NCBI RefSeq assembly: GCF_016906535.1
Contig: NC_057375.1
Span: 2,170,001 to 2,234,000 of the forward strand
Length of the DNA: 64,000 nucleotides
Origin: Rhizoctonia solani
Taxonomy: Eukaryota > Basidiomycota > Agaricomycetes > Cantharellales > Ceratobasidiaceae
Direction of reading: 5' to 3'
Made by a program: the position numbers and the translations under genes
Notes under the pieces: generated by a model
The model's input: the letters and a program-made list of their open reading frames with translations, nothing else
Database searches by the model: none
Told to the model about the DNA's origin: nothing
Part shown: piece after piece, positions 11,284 to 21,964 of the stretch
Layout: each line of letters begins with the position of its first letter
How positions within the stretch are numbered: position 1 is the first letter of the stretch

Positions 11284-12235
11284 ATGGCATCTACATCGAC
11301 AGCCGAATCTGGATCCAAAGAACTAAAGACCAATCCCAGAGGCATTCCACATGCGCCATTTGTCGTGAGTGCATTAAACTCCTAGATTGGCAGTACCTCG
11401 ATTTTTCTGTCGCCCGAATAAGTAGTCCGATATCGAGCAGCATATTGGGGGACCAGAGGCCGAATGTGAGAGTGCGCTCAGGCAATTCCAAGAGGCTGTC
11501 GCGTGAGTGAGCTTTATCCGATTAATTCAATATGGCACAGGCACCTTTTAACGCGTACATGGGTGCTGGGTTTGATCACCCTAGGAAATACCGATATATG
11601 GAATTGAATCTGAACCAGCGAAAATCGGGGCTGGAAGAAAAAATACCAGACATCAAGAAGTCACTGGGGGTTGTGGAGCACCTGATCACTCAAGTGAGTG
11701 CTGGAATTTCGCTATGGATCCCCTTAATGACATAGATGTACAGCGAAAGCCAGCCAAAACCGACGACGACGACCTGGAAGACGAAGACGATGATGATGAG
11801 GCTAAAAAGAAGAGGAATGTTACATTTGAATTGAATGATACTCTATACGCTGAGGCCGAACTGGAGGATACGGACACAGTCTACCTATGGCTTGGGGTAA
11901 GTTTGTCGTAAATCTAACGCATGCCACTTAGAGTGACCAATGATACTGCTAGGCCAATGTGATGCTGTCATATAAGCTCCCCGAAGCCCAGGAACTTCTT
12001 ACATCGAAATTGTCTTCAGCGCAACAAAACCTCTCGAATGTGACTGAAGACCTCGAGTTCCTCCGTGAACAAATAACGATCATGGAAGTCAACACCGCTA
12101 GAGTAAGTGCCAGTGCTTGGAGATTTTATTTGACAGTCGTTTTAATTTCGATAGGTTTACAACTGGGATGTTCGACGAAGGCGCTTGAAGCGCGAGGCAG
12201 AAGCAGCTGGGAAAGCGGTACCAGATCCAGAGTAG
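11284..12235 (+). CDS. PAC10: Prefoldin subunit 3 (VBP1/Pac10)
   Basis: This is an alpha-type subunit of the hexameric prefoldin co-chaperone, which hands nascent actin and tubulin to the CCT chaperonin. I can splice six exons: 11284-11364, 11426-11502, 11585-11693, 11744-11896, 11953-12102 and 12155-12235, giving about 216 residues. The N-terminus has RGIPHAPFV, then GGPEAECESALRQFQEAVA and KYRYMELNLNQRKSGLEEKIPDI (N-terminal coiled coil). An acidic insert (DDDDLEDEDDDDE) precedes the beta hairpins (NVTFELNDTLYAEAEL, then VYLWLGANVMLSY). The C-terminal coiled coil ends VYNWDVRRRRLKREAEAAG. Length and motif order fit the family. The acidic insert is longer than in most homologues. Confidence 0.94.
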
Positions 12236-12379
12236 AGTGGTTGTGTGGAAAATTCGAAACGGTTTATGATATTCTATTGAATATATTCATTATCCGTGTA
12301 TCTTGTATGAATAAACCGTCAGTGTTGTCCACCACGCCGGAAATATCCACAGAAGCATACCTGTGAATCACATTTCTGT

Positions 12380-12811
12380 TTATTTATGCTTAGGTTTCCC
12401 GTCCCGCATTTTGTCCAGATTTTGAGCATTCTTCGCCTGTTCCATGAGCCCCTCCAACTCTCCTTCGACAAATTGTGATTCCTCGTCAAACCGTCTCTTG
12501 TAACGACCCAAACGTCCGCTCAAATCTTCCTCTTCACCAGCTCGCGCCTCCAAGCCAGGCTGCCAGACCGGATTATTGGTGATATCTCTCGTAAGACGGA
12601 CTACGGAGCGAGGAGCGGTTGTTCGGTGGGTGAAAGAGGACCCGTCAGAGAGATATACTGTTTGGGGGTACGTTGGTACCACTGGGTTTGGGAGACGGGG
12701 AGTTGTGGGATTCAAGTGAGATCTTCCGTAAGGAGACCCTGATTTCGAGTGTCGCAGTCGTGCTAGGCGCGGTGCTTGGAGGATCACACAACTGCGAGAA
12801 ATGAATGACAT
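12380..12811 (-). CDS. MRPL36: Mitochondrial large-subunit ribosomal protein bL31m
   Basis: A single-exon protein of about 143 residues. The start MSFISRS is preferred over the upstream in-frame Met at 12850 because it begins a basic, Ser/Arg-rich, acid-free mitochondrial presequence. The core VYLSDGSSFTHRTTAPRS...RLTRDITNNPVWQPG matches fungal mitochondrial L31, which carries the DGS-F-x-x-RTT and NxPxWxP signatures. The acidic/basic helical C-terminus (GRLGRYKRRFDEESQF...) is also usual for this family. It sits convergent with prefoldin 3, leaving 144 bp between stops. Confidence 0.78.
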   Translation of the reverse strand: MSFISRSCVILQAPRLARLRHSKSGSPYGRSHLNPTTPRLPNPVVPTYPQTVYLSDGSSFTHRTTAPRSVVRLTRDITNNPVWQPGLEARAGEEEDLSGRLGRYKRRFDEESQFVEGELEGLMEQAKNAQNLDKMRDGKPKHK

Positions 12812-12850
12812 GGTGGGTGTGATTATCGGGGATAAATTAGTGGTTTGCAA

Positions 12851-14128
12851 TGCGGTCGCGTATCACGTGACACGCCGAGCTTATTGGCCTTCACAACCAC
12901 ACCGATACCCTTCTCGCTATTTTAGTTTCTGAAATACATGTATACTAAATTTAACTTTCAATTCATGACTTTCTTCCCCAAAGTGAAGACGTCGATGATT
13001 TTTTCACCGGGACCCTGAGAGGTGTATTTATGCTCAGGCGCCTTCGTTTTGCTCATCCCGCGAATCTGTTCAGCCCTACTGGATTATCTGAGAGTCCATT
13101 CAATTAAAATGTAAGAGCTCATATCTTAGAGCTGATTGTCGGGTCCAAAGGCGCATTTGGATTGGCCATTACAATGGCCAATGGCCGGTCATCTTGAGGA
13201 TGGCCTTCCAAGACGAGAACCTTTTTTTGATACACTTTCATATATATCACAGAATAGGAGCTACATGCGAACAGAGGCAAGCCGCCCACAGGCACAGAAC
13301 CGAACCTCAGGCGCTACATACGAAACACTGTAACAAAACCAGAGAGAGAAGGAAAAGTAAGCAGACGAGACAGGGTAATGTGGTTGGGAGAGTCACGTGA
13401 GGACCACCTTCATGCCGTGTCGACTTGCGTCCGACCTCCTCCACCGTCTAGATTCGCACACACCGAGTACTGCGGCACGCCTTTGCGTGTCTTTTTTTTT
13501 TATCCCACCCATCATCCTGTAGGTCATGAGAGCTGGTTCGGGCCGCTCACCCACGAGCCAGACTCGCGGTCGGGCGCTCCCGGTTCATCCTCGCTGCGTC
13601 GCACCCACGGGGGTTCTCCAACCTCACCGGTCTGGGTCTCGTGACTGAAGCTGACGAGCGGGTAGAGGATAAGCTCTCAGGATGCTGTTAATAGATGTGG
13701 CGAGCATTAGAATTATCAACATCCCAGCCCAATCGACCAATACTCATCGCCACAAGCAAAAATAGCATAGTATCGTTCTCCCAGTCCTTTAATTCATGGC
13801 AACCACCAGGTTCGGGTACTTTTCATGAATCTAGAAGCATTTCTATTGTTCTGGCCAACATAGCAACTCACCGCGACTCTTCTGAGGTTTACTAAGAGGA
13901 AGTTTAATCGACACAATAAGCTTAGGCCCACACAGCAGCAATGAGCACCAAATATATCTTCATTATTTCTTCAACTCATACAAACATACCTAGAATCATA
14001 GGTAGAACTTTCTGATCCGCTGATACATATGTCTTAAACTAGCCTTGTATTCCCCTTCTTAAACTTCTCGCATCCTATCATATATGACATACAATGATTG
14101 GATATAATAGTATATTAATATCTGACCA
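12851..14128. other. Intergenic region with a GC-rich coding-like patch
   Basis: No gene can be called. The patch at about 13530-13690 is clearly GC-richer than its surroundings and on the minus strand encodes an open acidic/proline-rich reading (…SHETQTGEVGEPPWVRRS…) ending in TGA; it may be a terminal exon or relic. From 13920 on, the DNA is AT-rich 3' flank of the GST gene. Confidence 0.35.
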
Positions 14129-15062
14129 CTAATACTCTCCTGTAAGTTTAAGGGTGGACTTCCAGGAGTCCCGGGAAGAGATTGTGTCCCACCACCTATT
14201 AATTGAACTAAGCTAATTTAACCGTCGACATGATCTTGGACTCACAATTTGACATGGGGTTGAGAAGAAAAGATCTCAGGGTAAAAATGATTGATTATTT
14301 GACCAAAGGGAAGGTGGGATAGGTCTGCGAAAGTGAAAGCCTTGACCCGGCGTGTCAAACCCCACATTATTGGGCTAGGTAAATACTCACATTTCCGGCC
14401 AGGTACTTTTGCTTGGATAGGATACGCTCATAGGCTTCCATATTACTTGTCAAGGTATTAATTGCCTTCTTAACTTCTTCCTCATCTATAGGCCATCCCG
14501 CCATACTGTATAGTGTCTGTTAAAGCAGTTTCGCGCTAAAGCAATCTTGCCAAAAAAACTCACGGAGCTATTACGCGTCCAATGGTGATGGACGCACCCC
14601 ACCTATCAAAACTCGAATACTCGATGCTAGCGGCTTGTTCAAAAAGACCGTACTTCTTCACGTCGCTTGGGTTAGGGAGCAATTCTGATTCGGGGGCATA
14701 CTTGGCGATGAGATAGCGACAAATGGCGCGAGACTCATATAATTTTGTTCCATCCTCGTCCTATTGAAGTGGCGTATTTAGTTTCAGCTAAAGGTAACCA
14801 GCGGTATGCGGGCTGCACCTCCAGAACAGGAACCAGTCCAAAGGGGTTGTAGTTTTCAATAAATTTGGTGTCTTTGTGCTCGGCTTTGAAAAGATCGACT
14901 AAGAATAGCTCGACGTTGACCCCAATCTCGTTGGCAACTGCCCATACGCGGTGGGTACACGTGGAGTAAGGATGCTAATCACATGGCCATGTGAAAATGG
15001 TCAGCAGCGAATGAAGCATGTTAAATAAAATAATTTACTCCATAGAGCTTGACAGTAACCAT
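14129..15062 (-). CDS. Glutathione S-transferase, phi-like (copy 1)
   Basis: A cytosolic GST that conjugates glutathione to electrophiles. Exons read MVTVKLYG, then HPYSTCTHRVWAVANEIGV ending NPFGLVPVLE, then DEDGTKLYESRAICRYLIAKY (Glu-Ser of the glutathione-binding site), then the helical domain with YGLFEQAASIEYSSFD, YERILSKQKYLAGN and FTFADLSHLPFG, and finally WWDTISSRDSW and a stop at 14129-14131. The order is that of a complete two-domain fungal GST of about 210 residues. It is closely similar, exon for exon, to the GST at 25.7 kb. A TATATATA box at 15144-15151 lies about 80 nt upstream of the ATG. No frame break is seen. Confidence 0.9.
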
Positions 15063-15928
15063 TTTTCTCAAGGCAGGCAATGAATTGTATCGGGTGGTCG
15101 GGGAGCAAAGCAAGGGGTAGTGTTCCACAAGAACCAAGGCAGGTATATATACATTGCAGCCACTATGTCAATCCGAGGACTCGGTCTTTCTGGCCATTAT
15201 GTTAGCCCGCTATCAGGACGGTCTTATCGGCGATCGTCTTGTCTTGGTTTTGACAGCAATTCACAAATTGACGTTGCCTCGCATGGTACTGTCATCAAGA
15301 GGCCGATGATGGGACGGCCTTGCCCTAGTCTTGGCGTAGCGCCGCTTCATAATCTGATATGGTCTTGATGCTTACGGATGACGTAGTAACCAGCAGAATC
15401 ACCGTAAGGAGGGAAGGCACTCGCAATAGTGACTGACACTAATGGATCATCCTGTAGTGAAGGTCAAAAATGTGATTTATAACCTGAGCGATATTAATGA
15501 TAGATTGTATGCGTATGGCAGTTAGCCATAATCTGTGACTCGACGATGCTAGGTATTTGTAACAATATAGCGACCCGTTATCTTAAATCGCCTTTTAAGC
15601 TTCAGAATCTAACTAACATGTGATTGGTTTTGCTCTAATCACCACGAAACTATGTGTGCGAAATACGCTACTTCCCGCTCACAAATCAAACCCGGATAAT
15701 TTTGTGGGTTATTAATTTTTGATATTATATCAGAACAACAAGCCAGCACAATAGCTCCGAGGCATTTATTTCGAGAATCGTATAGGCCGCGGGTCACCCG
15801 CTTCTACCAAACCAATAGCTGTACGCGAGCTAAAAACTTAGTCATTTCTTGCTTCTAATATGATTACAATGTGATTTCCTGATATTGAATACGGTCCAAG
15901 TCATATTACTATACATTCTCTTCCCAGT
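15063..15928. other. Region between GST copy 1 and cutinase
   Basis: Holds the TATA box and promoter of the GST and the 3' flank of the cutinase gene. The short plus-strand ORF at 15120-15368 has no family features. No gene is supported. Confidence 0.45.
15144..15151 (-). promoter_or_regulatory. TATA box of GST copy 1
   Basis: TATATATA about 80 nt upstream of the ATG at 15062; similar boxes precede GST copy 2 and both AKR genes. Confidence 0.5.
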
Positions 15929-16726
15929 TCAGCCACTATAGACCCCTTTCACAAACGAGGCGGCCTTGGTTGCACTCCCATCGGTTCCATAAGCAAGGTG
16001 GGGCTCAACTGCATTGCCCATCAAGTCACAGATTATATCTCCCGAGTTGCAAAAGCTAGCCACATTGGCACCGGGAACGGTCGTACTTCCGGGTTGGAGG
16101 TTAACTTCTGGGTTATCGATTGGCCATGCGTTTTCAAATTCTGTGGTTTGGTATTTGAGATATGGATCTCCAAACATTACAAGAGCAACCACTTTGGATT
16201 TGATGGGATCAGGAAGAGAGGTGCCTGTAATAAAAATAAGTATACTGAATTATCTGGTTGATCGGCGAGACTCACGGTGAACAACCATTGCTCCCTTGGA
16301 ATATCCTCCAAATACAAACTTCTGGTCAGGGCATGCAGTAGACTGGCTAGCAAAGTACTGTTGCACCGAATCAGCTGCTGCGACGAGGGTGGTATCATAT
16401 TCAACCGATGTGTCGTATGGGAGAGCGTACGTCGTAGTTCTATCATAAATGCAAAGTTCAGGTTTGAACATTGACGATTAAGTTAAAGACATACCCTGGA
16501 ATAGCGGCACCCAGCGCCTCTGAAAGGGGTTCTCCAGCAAGTCCTAGCCCTTTCTCGCCCGTACCAGCGGCAAAGACAAGCTGGAGAGGCGAACATCCGG
16601 CACGTGGGGTTGGTTTAGCGCTGGATATCCCTGCCAAAGCAAGGGTCGTCTAGCCATGGCCACGGTGCGTTAGTAGAGCGAATGTGCTACTGGTTTGTAA
16701 CTCACTACTAAGCCCCAAAAAACCAT
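15929..16726 (-). CDS. Secreted cutinase (serine esterase)
   Basis: This alpha/beta-hydrolase cleaves cutin or other polyesters outside the cell. The start exon MVFWGLV (16726-16706) splices to TTLALAGISSAKPTPRAGC, giving a signal peptide and short propeptide; without this intron a TAG blocks the frame. Next come LQLVFAAGTGEKGLGLAG and LSEALGAAIPG, then YALPYDTS. The nucleophile elbow is GYSKG near 16300, with Lys where GYSQG is usual. The catalytic Asp and His lie in CNSGDIICDLMG and EPHLAYG. Paired Cys positions match the cutinase disulfides. Stop at 15929-15931. A TATTTATA box lies about 45 nt upstream of the start. Confidence 0.9.
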
Positions 16727-17932
16727 TATATCTTAAGTGAGATGAGTACATGAGTAGGCTCAGCATGGTATTTATACGGTGTGGTGCACATGGCTACTAA
16801 GACGAGTAAAGCAACAACCGGCTGGAATTCTCTTCTTTTCTTCACTTCCCTGACATTTTCAAGTAATTAACCGGTTGAATTTCATATCATGTCTTGATTT
16901 GGTTTTCGCTAGTTCGCCTGGCTAGTGCTCTGTGAGTCAAATGTCTGGCTTAAATGTCATAAGTTTGGTTAGCGAGGATTTCGATTATGCGCTTAGTGCC
17001 ATTCCGTCTCAATTTAGGTTAGTTGTAGGGCGAAAGCATTTGAATGCACGTTAAAATTCCAAGCGGGGGAAGGTACAGCTGCAACAAGAACTCCAAGTGT
17101 CGAAACCGGCTCGGAAAGAGAATCTACCGGAGTGCTAATTTCCGGATCATTTCTCTGCACCATGCTTTTGTTAAAACATCGCCCTTACGTGCGTTCCGCA
17201 TATTTCCCATCTCAACAAGAAAGAACTATAATTAGATCAGTGAATCATACTGAGAGTTCACATTTTTATTCTCCTGGGCCGAACTAATCTTCAACGCTAG
17301 CTATATGATTGTGCTTTGTTCATGTGATCCCGAGGCAAAAGCAGAACTAGTTTCAGTTAGCAGATCCAGAAGCGGCAATCGCCCATGCTTATTTTACATA
17401 GGCGCATGGGACGTACCAAATAATATACTAAGTGATATTCTAAGGGTGCTCGAGAAGAACAGGCGAGCACTAAGCGTCTCTGACTATTCCATAAGTTTGC
17501 TAAGTTACAGCGAGTTCTGAGCATATAATCATACATTTTCTCGAAGTGTTGACTATGAGGTTGAATACGGAAATAGGATCAGGTGAATGAGTCCATTAAA
17601 AATGCTCAAATAGAGCTCTTCTGAGAGTACAGAAAGAAAAAGGACTGCGAAGGCAGGACTCTATAGGGTCCATATGGTCCTAGAAATGTCAACTGATATA
17701 CAGTCGTCTCTCGTTCCATATTCGTTGGTGGACTCCTATCAATAGGATATTTTCAAGGAATTGCGGGGCTGCTTCCAGCTTGGTTGTCCGCTTAGTAATC
17801 AATCGCTTTCTTGCTTTTAGATAGCACAGACGCATTCATGGGGGAAGTAAAGGAGGCAAACGTGCGAATAAATTGATTAAAATAGCTTGAACAAGATAAA
17901 AGCCAACATATAAAGGCAGTAACAAGACTAAG
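16727..17932. other. Intergenic region, no gene seen
   Basis: Holds the cutinase promoter and about 1 kb of AT-rich DNA with only chance ORFs. It borders a transposase relic on the right, so parts may be decayed transposon sequence. Confidence 0.4.
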
Positions 17933-18388
17933 CTAACATAAAAGAAAGCGCTCAAGTCCAGAGCTTAGCCTGAACGAGCATAACGGTAGTTCCTCCTCAT
18001 GATTGTTTTCAGAGAGGATGCGAGTACGACGCCAGCAGTTCCGATTGATGGCATCAGAAAATTTGCTCCTCGTGTGGCTAAGCATGCACATCGACTGGAT
18101 CCGGTCTACCTTGCGTAGATTGTCTACACCTTGCATCTCAAGGTCAATTGTAAGGGCGCGCTCAGTTAATAATTTGCGATAGTTTTCTTCGAAGTCCTTG
18201 ATGACTCCTGCATCAATTGGTTGGATATGATGTGTGAGGCCAGGAGGTAGACAAATGACTGTCAATTTCGGATAGCGGTTAGGATTGTACTTGTGAGAGC
18301 TTGCGTTGTCACGGATTAGGAGTAGGTGGTATCCGTTGCGCCTTGCGATGTTGTCAATAGCAATAAGATATCCAAACGGTAGATACAA
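17933..18388 (-). pseudogene. DDE_1 (pogo/Tigger-type) transposase relic
   Basis: A 151-residue ORF matching the second half of a DDE-1 superfamily transposase. It shows LLIRDNASSHKYN (catalytic Asp with N-A-x-x-H), LPPGLTHHIQPIDAGVIKDFE (the LPxxxTHxxQPxDxG hallmark) and a following helical segment FEENYRKLL. The N-terminal DNA-binding HTH domains and the first catalytic Asp region are missing upstream, and I find no terminal inverted repeats. It is best read as a truncated, inactive copy. It lies in a transposon-rich part of the window, beside the mariner element. Confidence 0.8.
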
Positions 18389-19572
18389 CCCCTTATAGAA
18401 GCACTAAGCAAGCTGTAGCATGCTGTGTGCATTATACAAAAGTAACTATAGGAATGTATGCGCACCAACTCTGCGGTTGGTGGAGTGGGTGGCTGTGCAC
18501 AGAAACTAGAGGAAAGCGTCCGTATGAAATCCTATGTCGATCTGTCATAAAAGAACGAAACATGAGCATGGATCAAGAAAGAGTGGAAGGAGAGACGACT
18601 GTACATTAAGGTTCGGATAAAGCATCCACCGCTCAAGCACGGAAAGGCATTTGAGGCATCCTATTTCTTGAAGTGTATGTCAAGTTTATGCTTGCACCGT
18701 AAATTTGAATATGGCCTTACGCTTGGTTCTAATACAGATCCAATGATGTATATCTCCGTCGTTTTCACACTGGTGGCCTGTACTATGGGTGTGTATGCGT
18801 CTAAGGGAGTGTCTACCCTTACTTTTCAACTGTCGCCCTTGCCGGGCGTGAGCTTGGTGCCAGATTAAACCCCCAAAACTATGGCACTAGCTTCCCGGAA
18901 AACCCGTCTTCCATAGGAACCAGCATGCTGAATATAGGAAAGAATACGAACCCGCACATTAAAGCTTACTATGACAATGTCTCTCTTGTAGATGCCAGCC
19001 AAGGGATATACATTGACTCATTTCACATTGACAGCTGAAGCGACACATCTTTTATCGAAGCAGAGTGGTTCAGCCCGATGCATATACTAAAAGCCAGGAC
19101 TTTCGGTTTGAAAATTATAGCAGCAGCCCGCTATATATCGAACTCGTCAACCCTTCGTCATGCAAGCGTTGTCACATTGAATCAACCGTATACTCTCACC
19201 CCACGCCCAATGCTATTGTATGGCTTGCGGGCCTCGGTATTGAATGCGACCGTACTACACGCATAGTCGCACCCGCGAAGAGTGCCACCACGATAGGGTT
19301 TCAACTTGATGTTGAGACATGGTTGAATTGAATCTTGTATGACTCGATAATTTCTTGGATTGCTCCCCGCTGATAGCGTACACACTTTTACTATTAAATT
19401 TGGGAATTTCGTAAATGACGGTGCCGGCGACAACGCTCCCGTTGAAAGTACTAATATAGGTAGTATCGGATGTGTACAGAATGTTCGCTTCATATCACCT
19501 TTTCAGTGCACCCCTCGAGTGATGGTAACTTTGAACAAACTTGACATGGGGAACAATGTTGATATCCTCATA

Positions 19573-19779
19573 CACTTGCGCCCAAAAAGATTGAGCCACG
19601 TGAGCTCAAATCAACGACGCTCACGCGTCACCCGCACGATTGAGAATTCGTTTACGATGTAATAGTAAATTATGTAGATACAGTAGTATAGAACATATGT
19701 ACAAAGTTTTAGATCGAAACTAAGTCTCCTCGTGGAGATACGCGTGAGCGAAATTTTTGGGCTGGCTCATTCTTTTTGA
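19573..19779 (+). repeat. Left terminal inverted repeat, 207 bp
   Basis: Matches the reverse complement of 20807-21013 at 206 of 207 positions by eye; the only difference I see is C versus T at 19615. The near-identity implies either recent insertion or recent conversion. Confidence 0.92.
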
Positions 19780-19988
19780 GCATTTTCAAATTGCACCTGC
19801 AACTGCATGCATGCACCCAAAATGACATGCAAAACTGAATAATTTGGATACGATTTTAGTATTTGGTGTTTCCACCTTTAGCTAAATACACAGCTTGTAC
19901 TCAACGCGGTAATGAATCATACAAATCGCCAATATTTTGGGGAAATTTGTTTCCATTTGTCCCTCACTATTCCATAATTCTTCCTTAT

Positions 19989-20720
19989 TCAAAGCGGGAG
20001 GGGTGAGTACGCACGCGCTCCTTCAGATGCCACCAGAACGTTCTCGATTATATTCAAATCCGGGCTTTTTGACGGCCATGGGAGGACGCTTACGCCCCAA
20101 CTGGCAAGCCAACGTTGTGTCAGCCTGGGCTGTATGCTTTGGATCTTGGTCGTGCTGGAATGTAATGTCAAACAGGGTGATTTTATAGTCGGCAAGGGTT
20201 CCGAAGAAGGCGTCCCCAAGGATTTCAATGTATCCCGGGGCGTTCAGCTTGCGTCGTATAAGGTACAATTGCCCAACTCCCTCTCAGTAATGCACCCCCA
20301 AATGAAGATACCCCCGCCACCATGAGATATTGTCTTTTTGGTGTATTGGGGATTATATGGGGACTCACTAGGCCGCCTCCGTAATATTGGCCACTGTCGG
20401 CCCCAAATAACTTGATTTGGACTTCGTCCAAGAAGACAATGTCGTCCCAGCGTGATTGTGGCCAGAATAATTGACTGTGGGCCCACGCGCGACAGGCTTT
20501 TCTATGCCAATAGTGAGCAGGGGTACTCGGCGGCGTTTGTACGGCCGTAAACCCAGCTCTTGGAGGTAGCGGCGGAGGGTAGAGGACCCGACGGCAGGGA
20601 AGTACTGCCGTCTAATATTTGCTGCTGTTGGTACTCTACTCCAAGCTAGGGCCAAGCGGCAAATCTGACGTTGCTGGGGTTAATTTTTTGTGGGCGCCCA
20701 GGAATGGGATCGTGTCCATT
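19989..20720 (-). pseudogene. Mariner/Tc1 transposase, frame broken
   Basis: Read from 20720 leftwards, the N-terminal HTH region has INPSNVRFAA and then VPTAANIRRQYF...TLRRYLQELGLRPYKRRR. The catalytic core follows with WDDIVFLDEVQIKLFG (first Asp), an F-x-W-G-C strand, then FQHDQDPKHTA (second Asp) and WPSKSPDLNIIENV (third acidic residue region of the DDE/D triad). These lie in different frames, so at least three frame changes are needed (near the end of the first HTH helix, near QYY, and after KHTAQ). The element is either non-autonomous or affected by indel errors in the assembly, because the flanking repeats are almost identical. Confidence 0.85.
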
Positions 20721-20806
20721 CGCGCACTTTCGGCAGGTATTCGAGCGTAAAAAGGGGTGGTAAATGGCACTCAATGAGGGAGGACCAAGTAGCTTATATA
20801 AAGTGA

Positions 20807-21013
20807 TCAAAAAGAATGAGCCAGCCCAAAAATTTCGCTCACGCGTATCTCCACGAGGAGACTTAGTTTCGATCTAAAACTTTGTACATATGTTCTATAC
20901 TACTGTATCTACATAATTTACTATTACATCGTAAACGAATTCTCAATCGTGCGGGTGACGCGTGAGCGTCATTGATTTGAGCTCACGTGGCTCAATCTTT
21001 TTGGGCGCAAGTG
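20807..21013 (-). repeat. Right terminal inverted repeat, 207 bp
   Basis: Reverse complement of 19573-19779 with one mismatch. It ends directly before the TA target duplication at 21014-21015. Confidence 0.92.
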
Positions 21014-21133
21014 TACCACTCCTCAAAATATAACCAAAGACAGTATGGCACCGGTCATCGAGTCTTGGACGGGAGCATAATGTATGGTACCGGAGCAGGC
21101 TGGATTACGGTGGATGAAGACCCTAATGAGTAG

Positions 21134-21964
21134 AACTCATAATTTTCTGTGCAGTACATCACCAACGCATTGAACTAGACTGGAGACCTTATTGGCCTTC
21201 TTGTCTGACTGGAGGTTAAAAAAAAACTGGTGGATTCGAAGGTGATGGCCTGAAGGAATAAGATTGTGGGATCAGTGCTTATTGTTTTGTACACTGCGTG
21301 AGTATAAAACCTGCCAGGTCCATCGCGAGAAGCCTAAGGCTATCCAAAGCCAAAATCTGAGTGTGACGGGTTGAATTTGGGGATAATATAGTGAGCAAAG
21401 GAAGGGAAAATGTTATCCAAACCAGAGAGAGGAAAACAAGTTAGAATAAGCGCACAGAATAAAACAGGCTAGTTTTGGTGTCGCTATAGTCCGACCGAGA
21501 AACGTCGATCCTCCCCCGTATCGCTTCTCAGCCCAATATTTTACAAAAGCTTGCATTACATGAATTAATACTCAGCCATTTTCCAGAGGGTTAGACATGC
21601 TGGATATCCCGGGTCTAGTTTGATACACCTATCGCCAACTCACTGCGCTTCCCTAATTGTCGATCATTGTGTATTTGGGGCAATACATCCAGATGAAGCG
21701 AGGGTCATTCTTGGGCTGGCTGGCTATAATTAGCGGTTAGGGAATAACGGCAATTCAAATCCTATCGGGGAGCTACAGCAGTATGACTATTATGATTTCT
21801 GCTGATTACTTGGTCAGTATTTGTGTGGCCTACAGCACTTGTCTGGACATATATTCTTTCTCGACCCATAACTCGAGTCTATGATTCTAGATAACGCTAA
21901 TATATTCTCACCAATAGCCCATAGATGGGGGATGTGTCCACAGACGGCTCCCGAAGTGAATCAT
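21134..21964. other. Intergenic region, no gene seen
   Basis: No recognisable coding signal. It follows the lectin pseudogene and precedes a minus-strand ORF of unknown function. Confidence 0.4.

Larger units (their letters stand above)
19573..21013. mobile_element. Tc1/mariner-type DNA transposon, 1,441 bp
   Basis: Complete element bounded by 207-bp inverted repeats that begin CACTTGCGCCC and end GGGCGCAAGTG. It is flanked on both sides by TA (19571-19572 and 21014-21015), the target duplication of the Tc1/mariner/IS630 superfamily. The minus strand carries a mariner-type transposase. The element interrupts the third lectin domain of the surrounding pseudogene. Confidence 0.93.
18820..21133 (+). 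pseudogene. H-type lectin pseudogene split by a mariner element
   Basis: The three-domain layout of the intact lectin at 8.5-9.4 kb is still recognisable. Domain 1 covers GTSFPENP... to FHIDS, domain 2 DFRFENYSS...AIVWLAGLG...FQLDVETW, and domain 3 FTIKFGNFVNDG...PRVMVTLNKLDMGNNVDILI. Domain 3 is cut by the 19573-21013 transposon and resumes after it as YHSSKYN...DGSIMYGTGAGWITVDED, with a TAG at 21131-21133. Besides the insertion there is a TGA at 19036-19038 where Trp is expected, a one-base frame change near 19060, a TGA at 19329-19331 and further stops near 19371. The gene is therefore dead by several independent lesions. Its 5' end is uncertain. Confidence 0.78.

Noticed and set aside
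13400..13700. rDNA or organelle-derived fragment
   Set aside because: GC-rich but no recognisable rRNA core sequence.
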